A DNA stretch of 64,000 nucleotides from Temnothorax longispinosus (Eukaryota > Arthropoda > Insecta > Hymenoptera > Formicidae): positions 20,368,600-20,432,599 of the forward strand of contig NC_092363.1 of the NCBI RefSeq assembly GCF_030848805.1. The letters run 5' to 3'. Positions within the stretch are counted from its first letter, which is position 1, and every line of letters starts with the position of its first letter. Both the position numbers and the translations under genes were made by a program. Below the pieces are notes generated by a model, which ran no database searches, was not told where the DNA came from, and worked only from the letters and a program-made list of their open reading frames with translations. Of the stretch, positions 1 to 13,670 are shown one piece after another.

Positions 1-148
1 GTTGCCTTCGTGGAAATTATCTTTGGCTATCGATCGCTTATGACGAAAATGGTGCCATGCTATACCGTTCATACTGCGTTGACTTTTAAGATATTATCTA
101 TTATAGGTACTATACCATGGAGAAAAAAGATTCACGGCGGTATATCTC

Positions 149-318
149 TAAAGCCTTGTGTCCACGATGCTAGAAATCGCTCCGAGATCTCGGACGGAAA
201 AAGAATTGACCAATCACATTTAAACAATTCGGTCAATTGACCAATGTAATTGGTTAATTCTTTCTCCGTTCGAGATCTCGGAGCGATTTCTAGTATCGTG
301 ATCGAACACAAGGCTTTA
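149..318. mobile_element. Palindromic MITE with TA flanks
   Basis: Two arms of about 75 bp are near-perfect reverse complements (151-about 222 and about 245-316), starting AAGCCTTGTG and ending with its complement. TA dinucleotides at 149-150 and 317-318 look like target-site duplications, which points to a Tc1/mariner-mobilised foldback MITE. No coding capacity. Confidence 0.75.
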
Positions 319-2299
319 CGTAGCCATTGAAATCGAAAGATTACAAGTTCACGAACAGATACATATCTCGTCTCGAATTATTTCATACAATATGAATTGT
401 TCTGCGAGTGCTACGTGTAGAATCCGACACGGAAACAGGAGACTAATCGGATTACGATTGCGGTCGTCCACGCTGCTTTAATATCCTAATTGTCCAGGTG
501 AACACCGAGTTCGAATGCTTTTGAAGTCGCCTGCGGTATAAAGAAAATATACGAAGCATCGGTTCCAGGATGTTAATCACTCATGTATTTGTACGCGTTC
601 GCCAGTGAGGGAACAATTAAGCGCGCGCGTGCTGTGTGTTATGTGAAACTCTGAAATTGTAATTTCCACCATGCGAGGTCGCACGACCGCAACTGTGCGA
701 GTATATTCTTTCTCGTATTTAAATTGTGGTCAGCCACTTCAGAAGAAGTTAGCCGCTGCGTCTGCATCGGGTGTTCGCGGAGGAATGTAACGTCTTCATG
801 CATTCCGAGAATGTCGGCATTCTTGTGAAGTGAATCTGGAGCGTGTCGTGATTTAATTGATAAGACAATACAGAGATGTGTCCTCAAAGAGATGCTAATT
901 CTGATACTATAAGACAGTCGAAGTATCCATATATTTTCGTGTTTCTAAAGTACTTAATAAGTGTCAACTTCAAAATCAGTACTTTAAAGGAAATTTTGAA
1001 TATATTTATATATAGGAAAAGCACCGATTAGTTTATGCACTAATATTAAATCCTGTCGCCGGGAAAGACAGTATCAATTGCTCGATGCGTGTGTTATGAT
1101 ATACGAGAAACTCTGCTCAATGTTTGGATATGGTACGATGTGTGTAAGAAAATATAGAACTGTTGAAGAACCGAAATAGACGGTCAGATATTTTTTCACC
1201 GGCATCGGAAAAAATAAAAATAAAATTACTCGAAACAACAGCCAAGTCTCGAGTCACGAAGTATCGGAGAGTCTATTTATATCGACAAGAAGGGAAAATA
1301 GAGCAACGATCTGTCCTATTGGTGTCTTTCAGGGAATGTAACAGTAGAATGTCTAACAAACGTGTTATTATCTATGTATATCCTATATTTTAAGAGCTTG
1401 ACGAAATGATCGAGTATTGGCTAATGGTTGGCCTAATGATAACGTATATGCGTTATTTGAAATCTCGTTTTTATCCTTTCGACACGTGTCTAACGACACG
1501 CAAGATATAAACATTGTTACAAATGTCGAACTGCAGAATTTATCGTTATGGTATTAATTAAAAATATGAATCGACACTTGCGGAAAAGAAATTTCCGTTT
1601 TTGGTACGACGTGACGCGGCGACCGCGACGGTTAGAACTAACAATTAATTTGCAGTGCAAAGTAACTGTGCGAAGGACTCCCAGATGGTTTCCACTTCAC
1701 TCGAATAATGCCGAAGCTGTGATGGAACATAAATCACAACGTCACCGCGGATTGATCAATGGCCACTTCTAAAACGGACGCAGATCCCACTCATGCTACT
1801 GGCAATCCATAAATTGTGCGAATCAGCATCATGCATCACAATTAATATAATTTAAAACCTCGTTTCCCGAAAATCACGTTTAACTGATAATAACGCGAGC
1901 GACAGAGATTCAACGGGCGACGTTACATTTTCTGATTATAATTGATATTGATAGGCCGATTTCGCGTCCGTATCAGGATAATGTCCCATCAATCATTTTC
2001 GAAAATAATGATATCAGCCATCCACTATAAGAATCCACGAATCCGTGGAAATAGTGGATGAAATCATTCTCGCACGACGTGCCGTGCATTCTACGCTGCG
2101 ACCGCTTCTAAGTACGAGTAAGAGTGGGCGATGGAAAGCAATCCGAAACACCATTGACGCACATGTACTATTTGCGTGACTGATTTCACCAAGGAAGCAT
2201 AAATACAATAATTTCGAAAGCAAGTTAGTTCGTACAGCTTTCAAATCTCAGCTCTTAGCGCACAATCAACATTAGTTTAATTTCAATTCTACGTGAATT

Positions 2300-2593
2300 G
2301 TTAGTTTAGAGAATACAGAATTAAAAGTCGGAAATCGAAAGTTGAGATTTGGCGTTAACAAACAGATAAATTGAGTCTAAGATTGAAAACTGAATAAGAG
2401 TTGAAAACTGAAAATTCAGAACTAAATAATCGAGGTTAAAAGTTGATAAATTTCAAATTATTAATCTCAATCATTTAGTTCTAAATTGTTAGCTTTTAAT
2501 TCTCGGTTTTCAATTAAACTCTCAACTATCTACTGTCAACGCCAAGTCTTAACTTTCGATTGCCGACTTTTAATTCTCTATTCCTAACTGGAT
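2300..2593. mobile_element. Long imperfect inverted repeat (MITE-like)
   Basis: The left arm has GAATTAAAAGTCGGAAATCG followed by AAAGTTGAGATTTGGCGTTA. The right arm carries the reverse complement with a few changes. Pairing continues inward through degenerate GAAAACTGA-type segments, so nearly the whole 290 bp can fold on itself. There is no ORF. Confidence 0.65.
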
Positions 2594-4462
2594 ACTGGTA
2601 GTATCATGTGCTTCCCATTACGCACAGTAAAAGTCTTCATAGCGAACACGCACCGCAAAGAAGAAGGAAGAAAAAAGCGAGATATCGCACGATTAGCGAA
2701 TGGCTCCAATTAGCAAAACGCTTTCCCATCCTAGAAATTTTCTTCTTCCCCGAAGCGACGTTGCGAAAGCGTTTATGCGAGCTTATCACGATTCTCGTTT
2801 CTCGGTGAATGAAATTGTTGCTTGCTGAGTCATACGTAGTAGAGCCACGCATTAGTTAGGTCACGAAAGAACGCGGCAGACGTTGTCGTCGGCTTTAAAG
2901 AACCGCCGGCCGGCGTGGTATCATTTGACACACGCCGCAAAAAGACGGCCTAAAATCGCGAGATGGTCTTTCGGGTAATTGAAATTATTATACGGAACAA
3001 TGGCTCATCTTGTGCGCATTTGCGAAGCCAAGAGTTCATTCAAATGCTTGACGCTCTTAAATAAAAAATTATTTTCCTTTCCTAAGAATACTGTATGAAG
3101 TGATATGGTTTTATAAATAACTCACATTATTTACCTTATTATTTCTAAAAAAAGCTCCATATAATTATGAAAGACATGCCTACAAAAGAGTATAATTATG
3201 ACATCAATCTTTGTAAGAAGATAATATCGCATAGAATGATATAACTATGTATTTTAAACTGCCGATGTTTTTATCTTGTCTGTTTTAATTTAAATCAATT
3301 GCACGTATCTTCGTAATAAAAGATATTTTCAAAAATCATATGAATCATATGAATGTAATTTGTCCTGTTGAGATATGTATCTTAATACGATAATAATAGT
3401 AATTATTATACATTTACTTTACATAACACATTGTTTAATGGATTACTGCAATCATATTCTATAGCTAATGTCACAAACTATAGCATGCTCTTTACTCATG
3501 CTATCGGGCCTTGAACACAAACCCAATTAACTATAAGAACGAGACGCGTAATTTTTGACGATGTATTCGACGCACGGTAAATGCAAATTTTTGCCATTAA
3601 GACAGTGACGTATTATACATTCAGGACAAGACAGACAGACGCTATAGCAAATATAAATTACATAGCATAGCCATCTATATAACTGCCGTTTTCATTAATC
3701 TAACAATAAATATTTTTTACTATTTTCAATTATTGCTTCTATAATTACTGCTATATAGGTATATAGTATAGTGGTACACCAATTTTATGCCAATCTGATA
3801 AATGACAAGCTTCCATCCAATTATGAGCGATATATGCAACAGTACTGATAAATAAGGAGGCTGTAGCAGAATGCATTCGAAAGACATCGGCATCACGTAA
3901 TGCAATCGCTTTGCCTTCCGGCGAATCTGCCAAGTAATATGTGAGAATGCCAATTAAATGCCGCGATAACGCGCTCCACGTATAATTCACGGAAGGATGA
4001 TTCCTCCGCGCGTAAGGGCGGAGTTATGCGATGCAGAAGACATCAGAATGCATCAGGGAAGAGCAGAACAGGAATGACAACCACCGCGAAAAGTGCATGA
4101 CTAGACGCCGGCCGTGTAAGTACTCGCGGTGACGTAACAAGAGAAACTGCGGAGACCACACCCCGGCGATGCCGCACGGCCACGTGGTATTTCGTAAGCT
4201 TACAGACTTTTGGGCAAGGCCGCCACAAAGCGGGTTATGATGAGCGTCCTTTACAGCGTTCGAGTTTTCACGATGTGTATCGCGTAATACGATGCGGCGT
4301 AGAATAAATATCACGGTATTATAATGAAATTCCTCCGTATACTATTGTACGTGGAACATTTCGCTATAACAGAGTTTAACTCTTGGTATTACACGAATAT
4401 TAAACAACGAAAGCATATATACATATATTTTCGACTGATTGAATTAATAGTATCGCGAATTT

Positions 4463-4463
4463 T

Positions 4464-4517
<54 letters not shown>
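4463..4517. repeat. (CT)n microsatellite
   Basis: About 55 bp of CT dinucleotide repeats with one interruption (CTTT). Confidence 0.95.
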
Positions 4518-4520
<3 letters not shown>

Positions 4521-7500
4521 ATTCCGGCACTATGCGCAAGGACGTACAAGCTAGAGATTAAGTTTGGAAATATTGTGGAATTTTCGAAACTCTTTCTAAG
4601 CTTTAGTTTTCGGATGATGTTTGCGGTAACCTAGTTGTAGCGCCGTATATCCAGAAATATATGGGCGGCTTTATAATTCCTAACGGACTGTTAGATACAG
4701 CACCTGGAACACATTGTCAGCGCTAAATTCTACAAGGATTGAGTTAATTCCGGACCAATAGCCGCGCCAATTCACTTGTATGGACACAAACTCAATTTGT
4801 AGTTGCGCGAAGTTGTAACGAGATTTTGCTGTACTTACACACGAGGATAAAATTAGATTGAGCTCCATGTAGGATTTAGTTGCATCAGGGCCCATTAACT
4901 GTTTAACGAGGAACTCGGTTACAGAAGATATCCCATTACTTCCGTAGCTAGCCCTCGATAGTGATAGTGCTTAATGCCCGCTGGATACTTATTAACATTT
5001 TGCGCGACCGCGTGCATCGGCGGAGATTCATCTTACGTATACACATGGAGAGACTGTCCGCACCTCCGGGAATATTATAACGGTACTACAGATAACAGAT
5101 GTGACTCCATAATTCGCGGTTGTAAAAGAATTACACGCGCCGTCGAGGTCACAGATAATAATTCGCGCGGGCGTAATTTATTGATGTCGAATTGTTCGCA
5201 CAAAATACGAATGTCCATGTATTTATATTATTTAATAAAATGGCACAAACTTCTGTATCTCTTTTCGCTAAGGTTTAATAACGGCGCGATTTAATTCGAC
5301 GTTTTATGATGTTCGTGTTAAGAGCCACTTAACACATAGTAAATATTTTCAAGATTTCCTCGAGTTACGACACGGCCACTTAACGTTTACGAGAACTATC
5401 CACGCGATTCTGGCATATTTTATCGTTTTGTAATATATGTCAATGGAATTCGCCTTTTTATTACTTTTCTATATTTACTCGTGTGGCCAGTATTTGAATA
5501 AGATAGCTTGATGACGTGATAGGTTGATATTTAATTTAACCAACAGAAACCTGTTTGGTTGATTAAATAACTTGGACAATTGTCACCTATTATACGCTCA
5601 GACTGCAACGTGACTGCATTCGTGACACGTTATTAGAGTGGAGTATTCGCTATTGTGTCTCAATATAATCTATTTTTATCTTGTCTTGTCATTATTGTGA
5701 CGTGTTAATAAAGCAATGAAATCAGTTTATTTCAGCACTCTCTAATCTTGTATAATTCTTAAATAATCAGTTTTCCGACAAACTTGTGCTTTTGACCTTT
5801 GATGTCGAGGACTGTCTTCGTTAACGGCTGCTCTTTCTGCTCATTAGCGGGTGTAGCGTCGCGATGGAGGTTCTTGAACCGCATGGTTAATTGTTGTGGG
5901 AACTACGGTGCCCCGCGGTGTTTCCGGGTGGAAAGACGCGCGGAGGTCGCGCAGTTTCACGCGACACCATTCATTCGCACTTTCTTGCCGAGGTAGATAT
6001 TAATCCTATGCCTCGAGGCGCGCCGACTGGCCGTCACTGAACGTGGATCATTATGGTCGTTTTATTACGCGGCGTGGGATCGTTTCCTCCTCCGTGCGAT
6101 CGGTATCTCCGGCAAATGATCGTGCGTTTATCGCGGCAGGATATCGCTCGCCCCGGCGAAATGCAGTCTACCGATCTAAGAATGTAACTGCTGCCGAGTG
6201 GAACGATTGAAATTATCTCGGCGCGATAAGAAACTCGAGAGCCAAACAATGGTTGGCACCGTTTGTACATAATGTCGCTGGAACGAACTGTGCGACTTGG
6301 CGATTAGTATGACTGACTGCGCCGTTAGTTCAATGATTAAATTAAGCTTCTATATTGCAGATCTTCTCAACAAGATCTCAATTTTAGACGGGACGTATCA
6401 GCAGGTACTGGATTGAAGCCAACTTCCGTAATTTATCAGGCAACTCATGCATACCGTTTGTGCCGTGAGATAGGAGGAAATTTGTACCGTTAACATAGCA
6501 AGTTCGAAAATAACAGATAACTAGACTATGTAAAATGTTGCATTTAATGATCTTACTGGCATCGCAAATATAATTAAATAAAATAGGAGAAGTAATGAAG
6601 TATAATAATAATTGTAAAACGTGAAAGAGGTATTAGAGAACAGAATAGTAAAAGTTAATGAAACATCGTGAAAAGAGAATATAAATATCGAGACCTATTG
6701 AAAATCGATAGCCAAGTCGTTAGAGAAAAAGTAGGATGGAGACTGTGCCATGTCGCGAAGGCAAGCCTGAGTCTTGCCGCGCGATATTTCGCCAGCATCC
6801 ATCGCGCGATTGCAGCTCCGAGATGATCCCCGAAGTGCATTCCTTGCGCGTTTCGTACCTGCGCAATCACGAAGTACCATAAATACTCGATCCGTAGTTC
6901 TAATCTCGCTGGATCACGAGGGGGGAATCTCGGCCGCGTCTACGTATTCCTTGAAAGGAAATAAAACGCGCAAAGAGCGCGATAGCACCCATATCCGCGA
7001 ATGTGCACCGAATGTGCGTGCGGCGTGTACGTGGTGGCCGGCTGGTTGGCGCCACACCGGCCGTCGTGTATCGAGTAGTAACGCGTAATAAACGTAATAT
7101 TATACACAGCGATACGGCGGGCGCATTTACGGCTCGCCACGACGATGAATTATATCCCGCTCTCGCGCGTAATCGCACAATGAGTGCCGGCCGCGCCGCG
7201 AAAAATCGCGATGAGATTCGAGCGCGAGAGCGCGATAGCACCGCCGGAATGGAAATGGCAATTATTTAGCCCGCATCGGAGCGCGTTCCTCGATCGATCG
7301 AACAACCTCCAGCGTATTAACGCACACGGTGCACTCGTTGCCTTGTTGCACGGAATACGCGAAGGTCGATATGTCAGTGTGTCACGTCGGGCATCCGAGA
7401 ATTTATCTCAACGCATCGCGCTACGCGAGAGACTTAACTTGAAACTCGGTCGTGAAAAACAGGTATACTTTTTACTACAACTTAATAATAATGTTCATAT

Positions 7501-10500
7501 GGTTGCTTTGTAATAAAGTCTAATTAATAGAAAGATAATTAAATATAAAAATTTAATGTGTTAAATACGTATAATTTAAAACGTATATACTTTTTGAGAT
7601 TAAAATTGTTCCTGGAAATGTATTGCATAAAATGTATTCGCGCGTATGCCTCATCCCTTGGCGCAGCTAAAGCATTTTCTTAGGTATATTACGTGTCTCG
7701 TGAGACACGAAATGCGGCAATACGTTATTTCGGATGCTGGGTAGGCTAGAACCTAGAACCGTTGCCAGGAAAATAGTCACCCACGACTCACGTGGGAGAA
7801 TCGATCGTTAACTCGTTGTGAACAGAGAGGTACATATGTACTTAGAAGTAGGACCAGCTTGTAGAGGCGGTCTCGAACGTGCGCTCTCATATTTTCCTAC
7901 GGCCCGTTTTATTGAAATTGCTTTCCCAGAAGCGGGCTAAACTTAGGCCGCCAATCGACAGCGTCATCAACGGCACAATTCAATTTCAGCTTATCACAGG
8001 CGAAGTAATTGCGTAGAGTGTGGAGATCGTAATTTTCGCAAAGAACGTTCTGAAACCCGCGAGGCTAGTTATTATTATATATGCGCGATTTTAATCCGTC
8101 GAAAAAAAGATTTAATATCTATAATGCACGCGATAGTCGTCGATGATCAGTTATCAATGTCAGAGGTTGTTTGTCACGAATGGAAAATTTGCAGTAATGC
8201 ATTACGTTGTCCCTTCATTTTTCTTCTATTATTTTACGCTTCTATTACTAACTGATGAGCTTTTAATCGTTTACTAGTATCAATTGCAAGAAAACGATCC
8301 TTGCAGCATTCATCACTGGCGCGAGCTATAAACGCGCGTCCAAGATGTTGTGTTAATCGTCATTCATACGATGGATATATACGTATCATCGCAAATTGTA
8401 ATTGCAAATGACGTCATTATTATGAATCGCGCGTAGAGATACAGCGTAGATCTCAAAGTTGATCTTAAACGACAAAGATTTTATTTTAAAAGAGCATCAC
8501 CCCATCTGCAATATTTTTCTTTGCACAGTTAGGTGCAAGTTCTTTTAAATATCTTATTCTAAGACGACCAATAAATTAAAATTAAGACAATTTTCGAATA
8601 AAATTAAAATTTATTAGGTAAATAGCCGTATGTTAGAAAAATGTTCACAACTATTTGTGAAATCCTTATCGCAATCAACATTTCTAAAATACAACGGATA
8701 TTATAAAAATACAAGTATTTGCCGTTGTTACCGTTAAAAATCTATATAATATTTTTATATCATCAAAAATGAAATTTCTTTGAATGTTCGTACATACAAC
8801 AACATATCAAAAAATCGCTTGTCTATTTGTCTTATGTATTTTCCTATGTTTACTATGTGGATTCCCTACGGGGTACTATTTATCGTACGTGAGTCCCGTT
8901 CAACCCTTTATGGATCGACATTCATAAGATCGACTCGTTTGACCACACACATTCAAGCGTTCTATTTATTCAACCTGGTTGGGTGCCACGTTTTACTTCC
9001 TACAATCATTTGATTCGTATATCTATCTTATTTCTTTTATATTTCCCAAAGTTGCTAAATTCTAACAAAAATTGATATGTTCTTTCTCAATTTAATAAAT
9101 ATGTAGCGCTGTGAATGACAATTTTAATACATAGAATATTACACATATCTCTTTTTAATAGCATATCCATATCTATCATATGTAATATCAGTAAATAGAA
9201 TAACGATTACTATTTGTATTATAATATTTCAAATATGTAAATGTCTCTACTGTGCAGGTAAATAAATTAAATGTCAAAAGTTAAAAAACAAGATTGAAAT
9301 ATTTATTAAAATAAGGATGGAAATAATATTAAAATATAAAATATTCGAATACATTTCTATACGTATTTTCCAAATAATGTTATAAATATAATGTTAAATC
9401 CTCTAATACTCTTATATTACATTCCGTCAGATATCTAAATTTTCGCAAACGCTTGTTTGCAGAGAGAGTTTAGAGTTTAATATTTCTCAATTCCGCCTAA
9501 TCTGATTATGAATTTCATCCCGTTTGATCGTATAAATTAAACCTCAAACCAAACAATTCTGTTCCTTTACAATTCGCGATGCACTCGTTCGGAAATTGCA
9601 CGGGAATGATCGCAATGTAAAGCGTACTTGCAATTACAGTGGGAAATCCGACAATGCAGTGTACAGATTACCTTTCTCCGGTGACCCCCCTTTCTTGATT
9701 CCTCCGTAAAACTCTTCCGCGCAGTCTCTTCCGCCTTTTCCCGCTGTCTCTTCTCTGCGTTCAAGATCTCACAGATCAGCGAGCATAATAATCACCGAAT
9801 CGAAGCTGCGGAACCGATCGATACCGCCGAGAAAACTGCACTCGCGCTTTTCCGCGGATTCAACCTTGATCACGAAGAGCCGGCCACTTTCTCGCGCGCA
9901 CGAAGAAGGATCCTCGTCGCGAGATAACATCGATCGCAAGAGGAAGAAAGAGAGAGAGAGAGAGAAAGAAAGCGCAGAACGAGACTGGAGGGATTATCTC
10001 TCCCTTTCTCTATCTCCACGTGTGCGCCTACGTCTCACGAGCCTGCACCACGCACGTATATGTACTTCGCGAGCGTGCGACCGATCGCGCGCGAGCTTCG
10101 AAAAGCAATGCAAGCGTGAGCGACACGCCGGGCTCTCGTTCCTTCCTACGTTCTTACGTCGGACTCCTGGCTCGTGATCTCTGCCCGTCCCTCTCACCCT
10201 GGGCTTTCCCTGTCCGTCTACCTCGTGGTCTCTCTTTTGCTCCTTCCCTCTCCACTGTGGACGGCGTACACACTCGTTCACCATCGTTCGTTCTCTTTCT
10301 CGTCGCTTCCTTCTCTCTTTTGATCTTATGATGCCGGCATTCTCCGTCCTCGTTGTTTTTTCTCTCTGTTACTCTGTCGACGAGGCACGACCATCCTCGT
10401 CCGATGGTCTGTGATCTCCCGTTCGCATTCGCCTCTTGCTCTTACCGATTACAAATCTTTCGACCTTTCCACTTCTCTTCCTTTTTCAAATGTTCCTCAT

Positions 10501-13464
10501 CTCTCACGACTCGTCCTTGTCTTCCGATCAATGTCACTCCGATTGCTCCAATTTAATTTAATTCATCCGTCTCCCGCAGCGGTTTACGGACGAAGAATGT
10601 ACCGTACGTGACTTTCTGTCGGAAATTGGTTCGTTAATCAAAATATCAAGATAATATTTTTAGCTCTCAATATATTCTCTCTTTTGATTAAAAAAAATAT
10701 ATACTAAATTTAAAACACGAGAGGATGATTTTCTTGAAAAGCTATGCCAATCTATGAGATATCTCTTTTCCTCTGTAGATCGTTTGATTGCACGATTCAT
10801 TTATTAATAATCGGTTCACTCTTTGAAATATATATATAGATTAATTCTGCTTTAGTAAAGACTTCCCTGTGTCTCTTTCATACGATCGTATTCATAATCG
10901 AGACGAGCCGGACAGCATGATTCATGAAAGTTACTTCACTTCTGAAGATGACCTCAAATCATTTTCAATTTCATAGTTCTGCGTATTTGCTTGATCAAGC
11001 TTTTGACATTTAGGATCTATTTGTCTTCTTCTTTGGCTGTATTCTCAAGAGACGCCATTATGAAAGTGCGCATATACCTGCCGTATTTTAAGAAGAGACT
11101 TTAAGAAAAAAGACGATTTAACGCGATATACCTTGAAGGCCACCTTGAAAACCCACTATACGATTATCTCAGCCTGTCTCAAGACTTACGCGCATTACAT
11201 CTAAGCTTACTAAGTCCTGACTGTGAATACCGCTTATATTATCGACGTCCACTGCTCTATCTCTCTCGTTCTCCGTCGCTACAGCAAGAGAGCTTTTACC
11301 TACCGCACTCTACATCCGTTGCCTAGAGTCAAGCCCGCCGGCTTCAAGATCACTTCGTGATCTCCTCGCTGCAATAGTCGCCACCTTCGATCAGACATCT
11401 TTGCATTTACTTCTTATCCTTTCTTTATCTTCGATTATTTTTGAAATCGAAATATTCGCATATACATTTCGCCATCTAATATTCACTCATCAATATCCCA
11501 TGCCGCTAATCACAATTAATTTTTTTTTCCTTCGTGCACGCAGTTCTCTATCGATACTCTTTAGCTATTTTTGTCTATATAATAATATCGACATAGTGAT
11601 AACAATATTTAAATAAATAACAACAATTATATATATTTTTAACCGTTCTAATATTCTTATAGCAAATCTCTTTCCATTTGTTTCTCGCAATCACACTTTT
11701 AGCCGTTTCATTTCAAACGTGTGCAGCGATATGCGTTTCAACCGGTGCTCAGAAAGCACTTCTTTAACACCCACATGCCGATACGAACACATGCGCTCTC
11801 ACACGAGCAGATTGAGCACTCTCATATCACGTGCAATATTACATATATCGCCGGAGATTGGGTCCGGATACGGCCGTTCAACTAGCATGGGAGCAAGATA
11901 CTAAACAGCCACTTCCTCTTTCATGTCCGTACCGCTTGTAAACAGATCGTTAATGGCGAGATACGCACTATTTTAGCAGAGATTCTGTTCTCGTAGTAGT
12001 AAAAAAATTATTGTTCACGCGAAATAGCACTCCGCAAGATGAGCCAAAATCAATAATTCGTTTTGGAATATCGAGTTTATGATTTAACCGTTATATTGCG
12101 CAAAACTGCGATGTATGCAATCACATAAGATATATCTAAATATAATCTGTAATCATATTTTTAAGGGAGACTTAAATGTAATTTATATTTTAGCTAGTAA
12201 TATTTAATGTATACATATTTCAAGTTTAGTATAACTTGATATTTTTCATATATGTATAATATTATAAATTTTATTAATTATTATTATGCGTGTGTATTAT
12301 TCATTATATTATTAATTTATTTATGTAATATTTGATTCAAATTTATGATAATATAAAATTTCTTTCGTTTACTATAAATTTAATAAAATTCATATATCTT
12401 TATACTTGATGTCAGTTTTTATTTTATGTATGATGATAATTCAACGAGCAATGGAGAAAATGATAATTAATTAGATACGTAAAGACTAATAGAAAGTACC
12501 TAAGATAGATTAATACGGAAAATACGGAGAATATAAACGAAGAATCTAATAAATATTATACGAATCTGATTTAACAAGCAATGTATGCACTTAAGTTGTC
12601 GCGTTTTATGTCTTTCTTCTATCACATGAAGAAATTCCATAGTTATCTATGCTAACGGGATACCCTGAGAAACGTGTCTCTCTTGCTTTTCAACTTCTTT
12701 ACTAATTCGATTAATATAAATTAAAGTGAATATGATTAGCTTAATGTATTAAAACAATTAAAGAAAAAACTGAAGTAAAATGTTATTCTTGCATAATTAT
12801 GTTAAATTTATGTAAAATAATATCATAAATGAGAACATAATTTTTCAAATTTTATGGCAAATAACATTATATGGTCAATACTAGATATTAAAGTAAATTA
12901 TTCTACCATTATTCTAAATAAAAGAATATTGTATTATCGCGCGCGCGGGAAAATACTACAAAAACATTGCAGTACATCACTCATGAATTTTTATCTCGTG
13001 ACGTTCTACAAATTGTACCACCACTTCAATTTGTTTTTCAGTTAATTTAATTTTATTTATATCTACAGATGTTAAATGACTAAGTAAAAAACTTTTTGAA
13101 TATCGAAAATTTTAATGGAATGCACTAGAGAGCAATATGTATGAAATATAAATATATTTACAAATATGTTTTTGACGATTCTCTCTCTCTCAAATAGATT
13201 TATATCTATCAATATAACTTTTCATGTTAAAACACTGTCATTTGTAACGGAAAAAATATAATAGACAATATGTTCAGACTTCAGACAATAATTGAGATTT
13301 TGTTCAGGTTTTGAATTATGCATACAGCGAATTGCGGCAATATACATCACGTTGGTCAGAGATTACTAATCGAATGGTAGCAATTACGAGAGAGATGACA
13401 GAGGATGCTTGCACCCTAATTATTCCTTAACGACTCATGGAGCAATTATCTATTCCGATTGCAG

Positions 13465-13670
13465 GTGAGTGCATCTCGATATCCTGTCGTGGTGAAACTG
13501 GGCCACGCCCACAGCGGAACCGGCAAGGCCCGTGCGGAAACAAATCAGGAATTTCTAGATCTCGCTTCGTTGGCAGCTATGGCGAACACTTACTGCACGG
13601 CGGAACCCTACATCGACACCAAGTACGACGTGCACGTGCAGAAAATCGGGAACAATTACAAGGCTTTCAT
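13465..13670 (+). CDS. Syn: Synapsin exon: ATP-grasp core, part 1
   Basis: The acceptor is TTGCAG just before 13465. The exon enters in phase 0 with VSASRYPVVV and ends ...YKAF AT before GTAAGT, leaving two bases of the Met codon. It carries the KLGHAHSGTGK nucleotide-binding segment and the EPYIDTKYDVHVQKIG strand-turn-strand. Confidence 0.93.

Larger units (their letters stand above)
1..13464. other. Noncoding: probable synapsin intron and upstream DNA
   Basis: The first supported synapsin exon begins at 13465 in mid-domain, so its 5' neighbour must lie to the left. I searched for the preceding conserved core (the segment around the PWVFAHL and NSLHAIYNF-type motifs) and for domain A, and saw neither here. 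The stretch is mostly AT-rich. It contains two palindromic elements, a CT microsatellite, CpG-rich patches around 6750-7500 and 9850-10620, and only short ORFs without family resemblance. Small exons could be missed by eye. In Drosophila and vertebrates a Timp gene is nested in a synapsin intron; I did not find one here. Confidence 0.6.

Noticed and set aside
10..240. ORF over the left MITE
   Set aside because: It lies largely within the palindromic element and has no protein-like features.
4974..5294. 106-codon ORF with a hydrophobic start (MPAGYLLTFCATACIGG) and several Cys
   Set aside because: It resembles a small secreted peptide at first sight, but there is no recognisable Cys framework, no splice or promoter support, and the 3' third is AT-rich low-complexity sequence.
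6655..7513. Six overlapping ORFs on both strands
   Set aside because: CpG-rich DNA lowers stop frequency. Frames overlap on both strands and none shows a family motif or splice structure.
9866..10556. Several overlapping ORFs rich in Arg/Ser or Leu/Ser
   Set aside because: They arise from GA- and CT-rich sequence; low-complexity composition explains the lack of stops.
1..13464. Timp gene nested in synapsin, as in other animals
   Set aside because: I looked for the N-terminal CxC and Cys-rich pattern on both strands and saw none. It may lie in an intron outside this window.
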